A stretch of 20,191 bases of DNA from an uncultured Bacilli bacterium (lineage in GTDB: Bacteria; Bacillota_I; Bacilli_A; RF39; UBA660), in assembly GCA_948629335.1 (NCBI GenBank), contig CAPHZB010000021.1, positions 1 through 20,191 of the forward strand. The letters run 5' to 3'. The first letter of the stretch is position 1; each line of letters begins with the position of its first letter. The notes under the pieces were generated by a model that was given only the letters and a program-made list of their open reading frames with translations, searched no databases and was not told where the DNA came from. Of the stretch, positions 1 to 8,224 are shown piece after piece. Made by a program: the position numbers and the translations under genes.

Positions 1-479
1 ATTTTCCCGCGTATATTTAAAAAATTTTAAGACATTTTCAAAAACTATTGACATATATTTTATGCAATTTCAACTAAATTTCTGAATTGGAAGTTAGTAT
101 TTACAGCCAATTTGCCCCTTATGTATAAAATCTTTGTAAAAATTATTAATTCAGAGTTGTCTGTGAATACCTACTTCTGATAGATTTTCAGTTTTTCAAC
201 TAGTATGCATTTCCCAAAATACCTTTGAAAAAAGGAGTCTCTAGTCTTAATAAGTCTGTAAATATGAACAAGATAAATATTTTTTTGTATATCAAATATG
301 TTGTATAGTGAAATGGGTATTAGAGCTATTCGAAATTAAGGTATGTTATTATTAATGATGTAAGATATCTGTAGAAAATGTCATTAATCATTAATATTAG
401 ACATAGGGTAAAGTTACTCCATTTGTGCATTTTCGAACAACTCACTTATATTTGTTACTTTGATTTCAATTATCCTAAA
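1..479. other. Intergenic stretch without a recognisable gene
   Basis: AT-rich sequence at the left edge, downstream of the minus-strand metalloprotease-like gene. I see no open frame with a ribosome binding site, no RNA gene and no clear hairpin terminator. A TTGACA at 48-53 has no convincing minus-10 partner at 16-18 nt. Confidence 0.6.
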
Positions 480-1520
480 TCATTTCAATAATTGCTTTTC
501 TTTCTTGGTTAATAAATTTTGTATTAGCACAGGATAGAAATCATGCATATTTTGATAATCATTCCTGTTTTCTTCATAAGTACATAGAAAACCCATAATA
601 TCTCTAACATATATAAATCCCCAATTCTCATCTATCTCTAACTGTTTATTATAATAGTAAATGTCACTTCTTTCTAAAAGCAAATATCGAAGTGTTATAG
701 CACGAACAATATGGTCTTTTAAAATAGAATCAGTAGAGCCATAACCTAATTCTCGTAATTTCTCCCGCACAACGTTAAAAAGAGGTTCAAATTTTTCAAT
801 AGGAGCATATTTATCAGTTAATGGATTAATAAAACTATGACTAAATTCATGTACTAAAAAGGAAGAATAATTGAATATATGATCATTACTTGGGTAAATT
901 TCATCTTCCTTCTTTGATTTATGGTGACAGCATAGGTGTGTATACAAATCATTATTCTGATGTGTTCCATAACAACCATAGGTACGCCATGGGATTAAAT
1001 TTACAATAAAATGTTTGGGTTCAGTTACACCATAATAATTATTTAGAAATCGCACAATATCTAGTCCTATTAGTTGTGATTGGATATTGTGAATAAAACT
1101 TCTATACCGAAATTCATTATGGAAGTAGTATGTATCAAATTCTATCTCCTTAGCAAAATCAGCAAGTGTAGAAAGTAATTCCAACACTTTGGAGTCTCTA
1201 TTCAGCTTCTTACTAAAAAGATCATCTGAAAGATTGGAAAAAGAAAAATCTTCATTTAATTGCAGGAAAAGCTGAATTGGAGTGCTAAAACAAAAGCTAG
1301 GAAGGGAGTGTGTTAAATCATTAAAAATTTGTATGACTTTATGGTTTTTGAATTCCTTAAATTTCTCTTCTATTTCTGTAACATAATCTTTATTTCCGTA
1401 TTTTTCCAGAAGAAAAGGATATTTCTTTCCATAATCACTTAAAATTTCAATGATTGCTAATAATTCTGTTCTTTTATCAATTCGAATCTCTAAATCGTTA
1501 ATTGTAGTTGAGATATGCAT
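480..1520 (-). CDS. DUF4932-like putative zinc metalloprotease
   Basis: Predicted 346-residue soluble protein of unknown substrate. Its strongest feature is HEFSH (837-851, residues 224-228 from the chosen start), an HExxH zinc-protease motif followed by SFINPL, which resembles the DUF4932 family as I remember it. A pair of Cys and several His precede it (CCHH, about residues 197-200). No signal peptide or clear membrane segment is visible, so it is probably cytoplasmic. I chose the ATG at 1518-1520 because GGTGA lies 5 nt upstream. The frame stays open to a TTG at 1557-1559 and an ATG at 1524-1526, but neither has a ribosome binding site at proper spacing. It follows the flippase gene on the same strand after about 190 nt holding a structured inverted repeat, so it may have its own transcript. 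Protease function is inferred from the motif only. Confidence 0.75.
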   Translation of the reverse strand: MHISTTINDLEIRIDKRTELLAIIEILSDYGKKYPFLLEKYGNKDYVTEIEEKFKEFKNHKVIQIFNDLTHSLPSFCFSTPIQLFLQLNEDFSFSNLSDDLFSKKLNRDSKVLELLSTLADFAKEIEFDTYYFHNEFRYRSFIHNIQSQLIGLDIVRFLNNYYGVTEPKHFIVNLIPWRTYGCYGTHQNNDLYTHLCCHHKSKKEDEIYPSNDHIFNYSSFLVHEFSHSFINPLTDKYAPIEKFEPLFNVVREKLRELGYGSTDSILKDHIVRAITLRYLLLERSDIYYYNKQLEIDENWGFIYVRDIMGFLCTYEENRNDYQNMHDFYPVLIQNLLTKKEKQLLK

Positions 1521-1612
1521 AATCATCACCAATAAAATGATATCACACTTTTCTTTCAATTGTTATAAAGAATTAGTCATTCTTAAGACTCAAATTTTAG
1601 CGTACACCAAAG

Positions 1613-1676
1613 AATAGAACCAGATATTTAGTATCTTTGGTAATACATATACCTATGCCTGTTAGGAAGTTCTATT
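1613..1676. repeat. Cloverleaf-like inverted repeat between two minus-strand genes
   Basis: A perfect 8-bp outer stem (AATAGAAC 1613-1620 with GTTCTATT 1669-1676) encloses three short hairpins: AGATA/TATCT (1622-1636), GGTA/TACC (1639-1653) and CCT/AGG (1658-1666). It could be the end of the flippase transcript, a regulatory structure before the metalloprotease-like gene, or a dispersed palindromic element. There is no good T-run, so a standard terminator is not supported, and it lacks tRNA landmarks. Confidence 0.4.
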
Positions 1677-1707
1677 TGTTTATTTATAAGAAAACTATAT
1701 GCTAATC

Positions 1708-2997
1708 CTACTTTAAACATTGCCTTAATTTTTTTACTTCGTAACTTGTTGTACACAACATACTAATAATATTGGCAATCACAATGGGCCAAAGACCAAT
1801 TTTAAGAAAAGAAAAGAGCATAAGAGAAATGATTCTTGAAGTGGTTCCAATTCCAGTTGCCTTCATACTTATTTTTGCCTTGCCAATGGCCTGTAAACTA
1901 CTGGAAATAGGGGCCTGAATATAATGTAAAAGACAAAAGGGGGCTAAAACACGAAGATAAGTACTTCCTTCTGTTGTGTGGTACATAAAATGTAAAAGTG
2001 CATTTGGGTAACATTCTAAAAAAATTGTAAACAAAATGCCAATAGTTAGAGAGAGAAAGATTGCTTGCTTTACTTTAAATCGGGCATATTTTTTATCCCC
2101 TTTACTGTAAGATTTACTGATAACAGGAAGCAGTGCTTGTGATATTGCCCCTGTAAAGAAAGAAGGGAGAAGTACAATAGGAAGAACAAAGCCATTAATA
2201 ATACCATATTCATCAACAATATATGAATTAGAATAACCTACTAGGGTTAAAACAGAGGTTAAAATAACGGGTTCTAAAAAATAACCAATATTACCAATCA
2301 GTCTACTTCCAGTTAATGGAATACTAAGCGAAAAAATACTCTTCAGATTTTTATGATTCGGTTTAAAATCAGAAAGCAAAATTCCTTTTTTAGGAAGTAA
2401 ACTTAAAAAAATGAAAATAGAGGCGAGTTCAGAAAATAAGTTTGAAAATACTAAAAAACAAACTGCAGCCTCCACACTTCTTTTTAAAAATAGGGGGAGA
2501 AAAAGAATAAGAATAAACATACGAACGACATCTTCTACAATATTTGAAACAACATGAGGAAGTACGCGTTCCTTCCCAAAAAAGTATCCTCTAAGAATGG
2601 AAGAAATAGAGATAAATGGAAGAACAAATCCCATACAAATAATGGCATATGTACATCTTTCTTCATGAAGAAGGTATGTGCTTAAGAAAGGTGCTATGTT
2701 AAATAGGAGGATGAGAATGCATGCATTCAAAAATAAACTAATAGGAATAAGTCCCAAAACAAGTTTTTTATTGTTTTTTGTATCTTCGGCCACTAATTTA
2801 GAAATAGCAACTGGAAATCCTAGTTGGGCGAATGTGATTAGTAACATAAAAGTAGGGGATAACAAACTATAAATACCCATTCCTGTCTTTCCGATTGTTC
2901 TAGAAGTGATGATACGAATGAGCATGCCAAGAACCTTTGTTACCATACCACCTATCATTAAAATAATGGTTGATTGAATAAATTTACTTTTTTTCAT
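1708..2997 (-). CDS. spoVB: SpoVB/MurJ-like lipid-linked oligosaccharide flippase
   Basis: A polytopic membrane protein of 429 residues, MOP exporter superfamily, polysaccharide-biosynthesis (SpoVB) branch. The N-terminus (KVLGMLIRIITSR, then GMGIYSLLSP and GFPVAISKLVAE) matches the SpoVB/YtgP type, and about 12 hydrophobic segments follow. Family members flip lipid-linked cell-wall precursors across the membrane; SpoVB acts in spore cortex synthesis in Bacillus, but the family also occurs in non-sporulating Firmicutes, so sporulation is not implied. It is shorter than Bacillus SpoVB (about 520 residues), probably lacking the last helices. AAAGGAG lies 6 nt before the ATG. It is divergent from comN-secDF, and the Bacillus spoVB gene also sits beside comN and secDF, which supports the assignment. 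The gene symbol is by family resemblance. Confidence 0.8.
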   Translation of the reverse strand: MKKSKFIQSTIILMIGGMVTKVLGMLIRIITSRTIGKTGMGIYSLLSPTFMLLITFAQLGFPVAISKLVAEDTKNNKKLVLGLIPISLFLNACILILLFNIAPFLSTYLLHEERCTYAIICMGFVLPFISISSILRGYFFGKERVLPHVVSNIVEDVVRMFILILFLPLFLKRSVEAAVCFLVFSNLFSELASIFIFLSLLPKKGILLSDFKPNHKNLKSIFSLSIPLTGSRLIGNIGYFLEPVILTSVLTLVGYSNSYIVDEYGIINGFVLPIVLLPSFFTGAISQALLPVISKSYSKGDKKYARFKVKQAIFLSLTIGILFTIFLECYPNALLHFMYHTTEGSTYLRVLAPFCLLHYIQAPISSSLQAIGKAKISMKATGIGTTSRIISLMLFSFLKIGLWPIVIANIISMLCTTSYEVKKLRQCLK

Positions 2998-3026
2998 TTA
3001 ATCTCCTTTAAAATCTTTAAAAAAAA

Positions 3027-3061
3027 ATTTATTTCATATATAATAATTGTATGAAATAAAT
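3027..3061. promoter_or_regulatory. Perfect 12-bp inverted repeat around a TATAAT in the divergent promoter region
   Basis: ATTTATTTCATA (3027-3038) and its exact complement TATGAAATAAAT (3050-3061) flank an 11-nt spacer that contains TATAAT (3039-3044), a plausible minus-10 for comN-secDF. The matching minus-35 (TTTAAA, 3016-3021, 17-nt spacer) is weak. The repeat lies between the diverging flippase and comN genes, so a dimeric repressor site covering both promoters is one reading. An RNA hairpin in the flippase leader is another. Confidence 0.45.
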
Positions 3062-3090
3062 ATTATTTTATTAAAGTTAGGAGGCTTTTT

Positions 3091-3372
3091 ATGGACCTAG
3101 AGTTTGAAACCATAGAAGATTTGTATCGTAGAATTATGCCAGCTCTTCGCACTAAACGCCGTGAAATGCGAAGAAATGGGTATCCTTACATTAAAGAAGA
3201 GGATATTTGGAACTATTTAAAAGAAGTGAAGTGGGCAAGGGCACGAAACTTACTTTTGTATGAAATGGTGAATGATGTATTAGGAGCATCTGAGGAACAA
3301 ATCGATAGTTATTTAAAAGAAAAGCTGAATAGGAGAAATAGAACAATTTATTTCAACGAAGAGGAGAGGTAA
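3091..3372 (+). CDS. comN: ComN-like post-transcriptional regulator
   Basis: A small basic protein of 93 residues resembling the ComN/YrzD family (Pfam 'post-transcriptional regulator'). In Bacillus, ComN affects localisation of comE mRNA. The central part reads KEEDIWNYLKEVKWARARNL, typical of this family as I recall it, and the C-terminal half is helical and charged. No membrane segment is present. TTAGGAGG lies 6 nt before the ATG. It is the first gene of the comN-secDF-relA-dtd operon and stops 1 nt before the secDF start. Bacillus has the same comN-secDF-spoVB neighbourhood, which is good support. Whether it acts on a competence mRNA here is unknown, since no com genes are visible. Confidence 0.75.
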   Translation: MDLEFETIEDLYRRIMPALRTKRREMRRNGYPYIKEEDIWNYLKEVKWARARNLLLYEMVNDVLGASEEQIDSYLKEKLNRRNRTIYFNEEER

Positions 3373-3373
3373 C

Positions 3374-5608
3374 ATGAAGAAAAAACAAGAAAGAAAAAAA
3401 GGAATTATAAAGTATTGGCTTATTTTAGTAATATTCCTTGGAATTGTTGCAGGACTAACACCAATACTCGCAAAAAATTTAAAATTTGGACTTGACTTAC
3501 AGGGAGGTTTCGAAATTCTTTATGAAGTGGATAGCTTAACCGATGAGAAACTTACCTCAGATATGGTCGATAGTACTTATAAGACAATTGCAAGAAGAAT
3601 TGATGAATATGGGGTTAGCGAACCTGTTATTCAAATTGAGGGAGATAATCGCATTCGCGTGCAACTAGCAGGTGTTAAAAGTCCAGAAGAGGCACGAAAA
3701 AATTTAAGCCAAGTTGCATCTTTAACCTTTCGTGATACAGAAGACAATCTTTTGATGACGGCTGATGTAATTAAAAGTGCAAAAGTGGGAACGGATTCTA
3801 CGGGAAAACCTGCTGTATCTTTACAGGTAAAAGATAAAACGAAATTTTATGAGGTAACAAAAGAAATTAGCCAAAGAACGGATAACACGATTGTGATTTG
3901 GATTGATTTTGAGGAAGGCGTAGATTCTTATAGTAAAGAGACAATTGCGTGTGGAAGTGAAGGAAGCAGATGTTTATCAGCCGCTCGTGTTGGAGAAGCA
4001 TTCTCATCAGATGTTATTATTCAGGGAAATTTTACATCAGATGAAGTAAAAACCCTTGTTAGTAACATTAATTCAGGAAGTCTCCCAACAAAACTAACAG
4101 AAATTTCATCCAAAACAGTGGATGCATCATTTGGGGAGTCATCACTAAATAAAACATTTACAGCAGGAGTTATTGGACTGGTAATTGTTATATTTGTAAT
4201 GATTTTGACTTATCGTTTTGCAGGATTTCTTGCATCATTAAGTTTAGTCATTTATACGTTCTTAAGTTTTCTATTGTTCTGGCTTATTGGAGGGGTTTTA
4301 ACCCTACCAGGAATTGCTGCTATGATTTTAGGAATTGGTATGGCTGTTGACTCCAATGTGATTAACTTTGCTCGTATTAAAGATGAACTTCGAGGTGGAA
4401 AATCACTAAAAGAGGCTTACCGACTTGGAAATAAGAATTCTCTACTTACAGTCATTGATGCAAACGTAACAACATTTATTGCTGCAATCATTCTATTTAT
4501 ATTTGGTGAAAGCAGTATCAAGGGTTTTGCAACGATGTTAATCATAAGCATTTTTGTCACTATGGTTGTTATGGTTGGATTTACCAGATATATTACAACA
4601 AAATTTGTAGAAAGCAATCATTTTAATGATAAAATTGGATTTTTTATTGGAGGAACACGTAGAAGAGAAAAACTATCTATTTTGACACGTCATAAAACAA
4701 AATTTGTATTATTTACTTGCATTTTATTAGTTGTTGGATCTATTTTCTTATGCATGAATCAGTTCAACTTAGGAATTGATTTTAGTGGGGGAACCTCTGT
4801 TACTTTAAAGACAGATAAAGAACTAACAAAAGAAAAAATAGAACAAGATATTACAGAAATGCAATATAATTTTGAATCCTTTACAAAAGAAAATGAGGAA
4901 ACATATACTATTGTAATAGATAATATATTAGAAGAAGAACAAATTGCTACAATTGGCAACTATTTTAAAGAAAAATATGAAGCATCTGTTGATGTTGGAG
5001 TTGTTTCAAATCGAGTAAAACAAGATTTAGTGAAAAATGCCATATTCTCACTTATTCTTGCTATTATAGGAATTGTCATCTATATTTCTATTCGTTTTAC
5101 ATTCTCTTATGCCATAGCAAGTATCCTTACACTATTACATGATGCACTTATCGTTGTTTTTGTCTTTAGTATCTTTCAGATTGAAGTATCAACCATCTTT
5201 ATTGCTGCCATTTTATCTATTCTAGGATATTCTATTAATGATACAATTGTTGTTTTTGATGCTATTCGCGACAGAAAGAAAAATAAATATAAAAATAATT
5301 TTAAAGACAAGCAAGAATTAGGAGAAACTGTTACTGAAAGTATTACAGGGACACTTCCAAGAAATATATTTACATCCCTTACGACCCTTATTCCCATCCT
5401 TGCATTAATTGTTTTTGGAAGTAGTGAAATTCAAACATTTAATATTGCTATGTTGACGGGCTTGGTTGCTGGTTCTTATTCTTCTTTATTCATTGCAACC
5501 TTTATATGGGAAAGATTAGAAAGAAGAAGTGTTGGAAAACCACCAAAGAAGAAATGGTATGACATGGATGAGAAAGAAGAATTAAAAGTAAAGGGGATTA
5601 ATTCATAA
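3374..5608 (+). CDS. secDF: Fused protein translocase subunit SecDF
   Basis: A membrane protein of 744 residues that uses the proton gradient to pull secreted proteins out through SecYEG. The SecD half starts with a membrane helix (about 13-31), followed by the signature LKFGLDLQGG (36-45), a large extracytoplasmic domain (about 45-255) and a helix bundle with the motif MAVDSNVINFARIKDELR (323-340), whose Asp belongs to the proton path. The SecF half repeats the plan: a helix near 442-460, LGIDFSGG (466-473), and INDTIVVFDAIRDR in the second bundle. Length fits the fused SecDF of Bacilli (about 740). The P1 domain holds a Cys pair (193 and 200) that could form a disulfide. GAGAGG precedes the ATG; relA begins 1 nt after the stop, so the genes are co-transcribed. 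Confidence 0.97.
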   Translation: MKKKQERKKGIIKYWLILVIFLGIVAGLTPILAKNLKFGLDLQGGFEILYEVDSLTDEKLTSDMVDSTYKTIARRIDEYGVSEPVIQIEGDNRIRVQLAGVKSPEEARKNLSQVASLTFRDTEDNLLMTADVIKSAKVGTDSTGKPAVSLQVKDKTKFYEVTKEISQRTDNTIVIWIDFEEGVDSYSKETIACGSEGSRCLSAARVGEAFSSDVIIQGNFTSDEVKTLVSNINSGSLPTKLTEISSKTVDASFGESSLNKTFTAGVIGLVIVIFVMILTYRFAGFLASLSLVIYTFLSFLLFWLIGGVLTLPGIAAMILGIGMAVDSNVINFARIKDELRGGKSLKEAYRLGNKNSLLTVIDANVTTFIAAIILFIFGESSIKGFATMLIISIFVTMVVMVGFTRYITTKFVESNHFNDKIGFFIGGTRRREKLSILTRHKTKFVLFTCILLVVGSIFLCMNQFNLGIDFSGGTSVTLKTDKELTKEKIEQDITEMQYNFESFTKENEETYTIVIDNILEEEQIATIGNYFKEKYEASVDVGVVSNRVKQDLVKNAIFSLILAIIGIVIYISIRFTFSYAIASILTLLHDALIVVFVFSIFQIEVSTIFIAAILSILGYSINDTIVVFDAIRDRKKNKYKNNFKDKQELGETVTESITGTLPRNIFTSLTTLIPILALIVFGSSEIQTFNIAMLTGLVAGSYSSLFIATFIWERLERRSVGKPPKKKWYDMDEKEELKVKGINS

Positions 5609-5609
5609 A

Positions 5610-7781
5610 ATGGATAAACAAAAAACAATAACAATAGAGGAGTTACTTACTAAAGTAAAAACATATAATCAAAGTTCAGAAGATTTAGAGCTGATTAAAA
5701 AGGCCTATGATTATGCTTATGAACATCATTTAGGGGAAAAGAGAAAAACAGGCGAAGATTTTATTGAACATCCTTTACAAGTGGCCTATATTTTAACAGA
5801 TATTAAGGCGGATACAGAAACGATTTGCGCCTCCTTACTCCATGATGTTTATGATAATGCTAAAGAAATTGAAGAGGAATTAGGACATGTATTTCCAAAG
5901 GAAGTCGTTTCCTTAGTAGCAGGTTTACAAAGTATTAATCGACTTTCTTTTGATATGACAAGTAGTGATAAAATTCGCTTGCAGAGGAAAATATTTGTAG
6001 GATTATGTGAAGATGTACGTGTTATCATTATGAAATTAGCTAGTCGTCTTCATAATATGCGAACACTTTGGGCCTTATCTATAGAAAAACAAAAATCCAT
6101 TGCTTTAGAAACACAAGAAATTTTAATTCCTATTGCTAATCGTTTAGGAATGAGTAAGATGAAAGGGGAATTAGAAGACCTTTGCTTACGATATTTAAAA
6201 CCCGATGCTTATTTTTCAATCGTTGAACAGTTAAATCGTTCGAAAGAAGAAAGAGATAGGGAAGTAAAAAATATGATGGATCATGTTTCTTCTATTTTGA
6301 ATGAAGCCAACATTACGCATGAAATCAAGGGAAGATCCAAAAGTATCTATGGCATTTACAAAAAATTGGATAAGGGAAAGAAATTTAGTGATATTTATGA
6401 TATTCTAGCTCTTCGTGTTTTTGTGAATACAGAAGAGGAATGTTACCGTGTCCTTGGAATTATTCATGCGAAATATAAGCCACTTCCAAAACGATTTAAA
6501 GATTATATTGCTATGCCAAAGACCAATTTGTATCAATCTTTACATACAACTGTTTTTGGAGAAGACGGACTTCTTTATGAAATCCAAATTCGAACATATG
6601 AAATGGATGAAGTTGCAGAGCGTGGGATTGCTTCCCACTGGGCTTATAAAGAAAATAATGCTAATAATGTAAGTAAACTGATGAAAAATGTGATGGAACA
6701 AAAACTGCAATTTTATCGTTCTTTAATTGAACTACAAAAGGAAGAAATTACGGATGAAGAATTTGTTAATTCTGTAAAAAATGATTATTTTAAAGAAAAT
6801 GTGTACGTATTTACGCCAGATGGAGATGTGGTAGAACTTCCAATAGGTTCTACTCCAATCGATTTTGCTTATCGTGTTCATAGTGATATTGGAGATAAGA
6901 TGGTAGGTGCATTAGTAAATAACAACATTGTTCCTCTTAATTATGAATTAAAAGATAATGATATTGTAAAAATTAATACAAATAAAAGTAGTACAGGACC
7001 AAACTATGAGTGGCTTATGATTGCTAAAACAAACCAAGCACGTAATAAAATTAGAGCTTTCTTTAATAAAGTAGATAAGGAAGTCTATTTAAAAAAGGGA
7101 GAAGATCTTTTAAAAGAGGAACTAAGAAGGAAGAAAATAAGTATTACAGATTTCTTAAAAGAAGAAAATTTGAAAGGATTGTTTTCTTATCTTAAGATTG
7201 ATAGTTTAGAAGAACTTTATATTTCGATTGGAAATAATAAAATTACAATTGCTTCTATTATAAGTTATCTTTTAAATGAAAATGATGTAAAGAAAGAAAT
7301 TATTCTAAAAAAGACACAAAATCATTTAGTAGCATCCCCAAGCGTAAAATCAGATATTCTTGTTCCTGGTATTGATGAAATTAAGGTAAATGTGGCCTAT
7401 TGTTGTAAACCCATACCAGGAGATGACATTGTAGGATATATTACAAAAGGGGATGGAATCACCGTTCATAGAAGTAGTTGCCCCAATGTAAAGGATTTGG
7501 AAGAACGAGTAATCGATGTCTATTGGAATGCAGAAACAAAAAATAAGTATCCATGCGGTCTTTGGATTCAAGCAGCGAAAAAAGATGATATTCTACTTTC
7601 CATTTTAAAAGTAGCCTCTAATAATGGAATTTCTGTTCAAAATATGCAGACAGTATCTTATACAGACTATAATTTACTTGACTTAACAGTGCTTGCAGAA
7701 CATAAAGAAAAACTTGTCAAATTTGAAAATGAAGTGCGAGCATTACCTGATGTTTTTGAGATACAAAGAGGTATGAAATGA
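5610..7781 (+). CDS. relA: RelA/SpoT-type (p)ppGpp synthetase with degenerate hydrolase site
   Basis: Long stringent-response enzyme, 723 residues, with the usual order: HD hydrolase (about 28-190), synthetase (about 235-350), TGS (about 396-456), helical region, zinc-finger-like segment with CCKPIPGDD (598-605) and Cys624, and C-terminal ACT (about 648-720). The synthetase looks intact: GRSKSIYGIYKKL (241-253), YDILALR (263-269), RFKD (295-298, the form of bifunctional enzymes) and EIQIRT (324-329). In the HD domain R45, H54, H78, D79 and N149 remain. However, the usual HDVVEDT is HDVYDNA (E to D82, D to N83) and LADRLHNMRT is LASRLHNMRT (metal-ligand Asp to S145). Hydrolysis may be lost. 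AAGGGG sits 14 nt before the ATG, weakly placed, so coupling to secDF is likely; the stop overlaps dtd by ATGA. Confidence 0.95.
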   Translation: MDKQKTITIEELLTKVKTYNQSSEDLELIKKAYDYAYEHHLGEKRKTGEDFIEHPLQVAYILTDIKADTETICASLLHDVYDNAKEIEEELGHVFPKEVVSLVAGLQSINRLSFDMTSSDKIRLQRKIFVGLCEDVRVIIMKLASRLHNMRTLWALSIEKQKSIALETQEILIPIANRLGMSKMKGELEDLCLRYLKPDAYFSIVEQLNRSKEERDREVKNMMDHVSSILNEANITHEIKGRSKSIYGIYKKLDKGKKFSDIYDILALRVFVNTEEECYRVLGIIHAKYKPLPKRFKDYIAMPKTNLYQSLHTTVFGEDGLLYEIQIRTYEMDEVAERGIASHWAYKENNANNVSKLMKNVMEQKLQFYRSLIELQKEEITDEEFVNSVKNDYFKENVYVFTPDGDVVELPIGSTPIDFAYRVHSDIGDKMVGALVNNNIVPLNYELKDNDIVKINTNKSSTGPNYEWLMIAKTNQARNKIRAFFNKVDKEVYLKKGEDLLKEELRRKKISITDFLKEENLKGLFSYLKIDSLEELYISIGNNKITIASIISYLLNENDVKKEIILKKTQNHLVASPSVKSDILVPGIDEIKVNVAYCCKPIPGDDIVGYITKGDGITVHRSSCPNVKDLEERVIDVYWNAETKNKYPCGLWIQAAKKDDILLSILKVASNNGISVQNMQTVSYTDYNLLDLTVLAEHKEKLVKFENEVRALPDVFEIQRGMK

Positions 7782-8224
7782 GAGTACTTGTGCAGAGAAG
7801 TCTATCCTCTAAAGTAGAGGTAAGAGGAAAAGTAGTAGGCGAAATTGAAAGTGGAATGGTGTTGTTGGTAGGTTTTTCTAAAGAAGATACGAAAGAAGAT
7901 GTCCTTTCATTAGTCAATAAAGTTGTACATTTACGCATTTTTGATGATGAAAATGGGGTTATGAATCGTTCTATTTTAGAAGTAGGTGGAAGTATTTTAA
8001 GTGTTTCACAATTTACACTCTATGCGGATACAAAACATGGAAATAGACCAAGTTATTATAAAGAGAGTATGAATCAGGAAGAGGCTTCTACCTTGTATGA
8101 TTATTTTAATCAGGAGCTAAAAAAGGTTTGTAAAGTGGAAACAGGTATTTTTAGAGAAAATATGAAGCTCGTAATTACGAATGATGGACCAGTGACCATT
8201 TTACTAGAAAGTAGGAAAAAATGA
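7778..8224 (+). CDS. dtd: D-aminoacyl-tRNA deacylase
   Basis: Full-length DTD of 148 residues, a cytoplasmic homodimer that removes D-amino acids (and glycine mischarged on tRNA-Ala) from tRNA. It shows both family signatures: SVSQFTLYAD (75-84) and the cross-subunit Gly-cisPro motif NDGPVT (135-140). The start MRVLVQR is typical. The ATG overlaps the relA stop (ATGA), with AGAGG 6 nt upstream inside relA, and its own stop overlaps the next gene by ATGA. Linkage with relA is conserved in Bacillus, where dtd (yrvI) follows relA. Confidence 0.96.
   Translation: MRVLVQRSLSSKVEVRGKVVGEIESGMVLLVGFSKEDTKEDVLSLVNKVVHLRIFDDENGVMNRSILEVGGSILSVSQFTLYADTKHGNRPSYYKESMNQEEASTLYDYFNQELKKVCKVETGIFRENMKLVITNDGPVTILLESRKK

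Noticed and set aside
1521..1559. Upstream TTG and ATG starts for the metalloprotease-like gene
   Set aside because: Neither has a ribosome binding site at proper spacing; the ATG at 1518-1520 has GGTGA 5 nt upstream.
1613..1676. Possible tRNA because of cloverleaf-like pairing
   Set aside because: No T-loop sequence, no proper anticodon stem, wrong arm lengths and no CCA.
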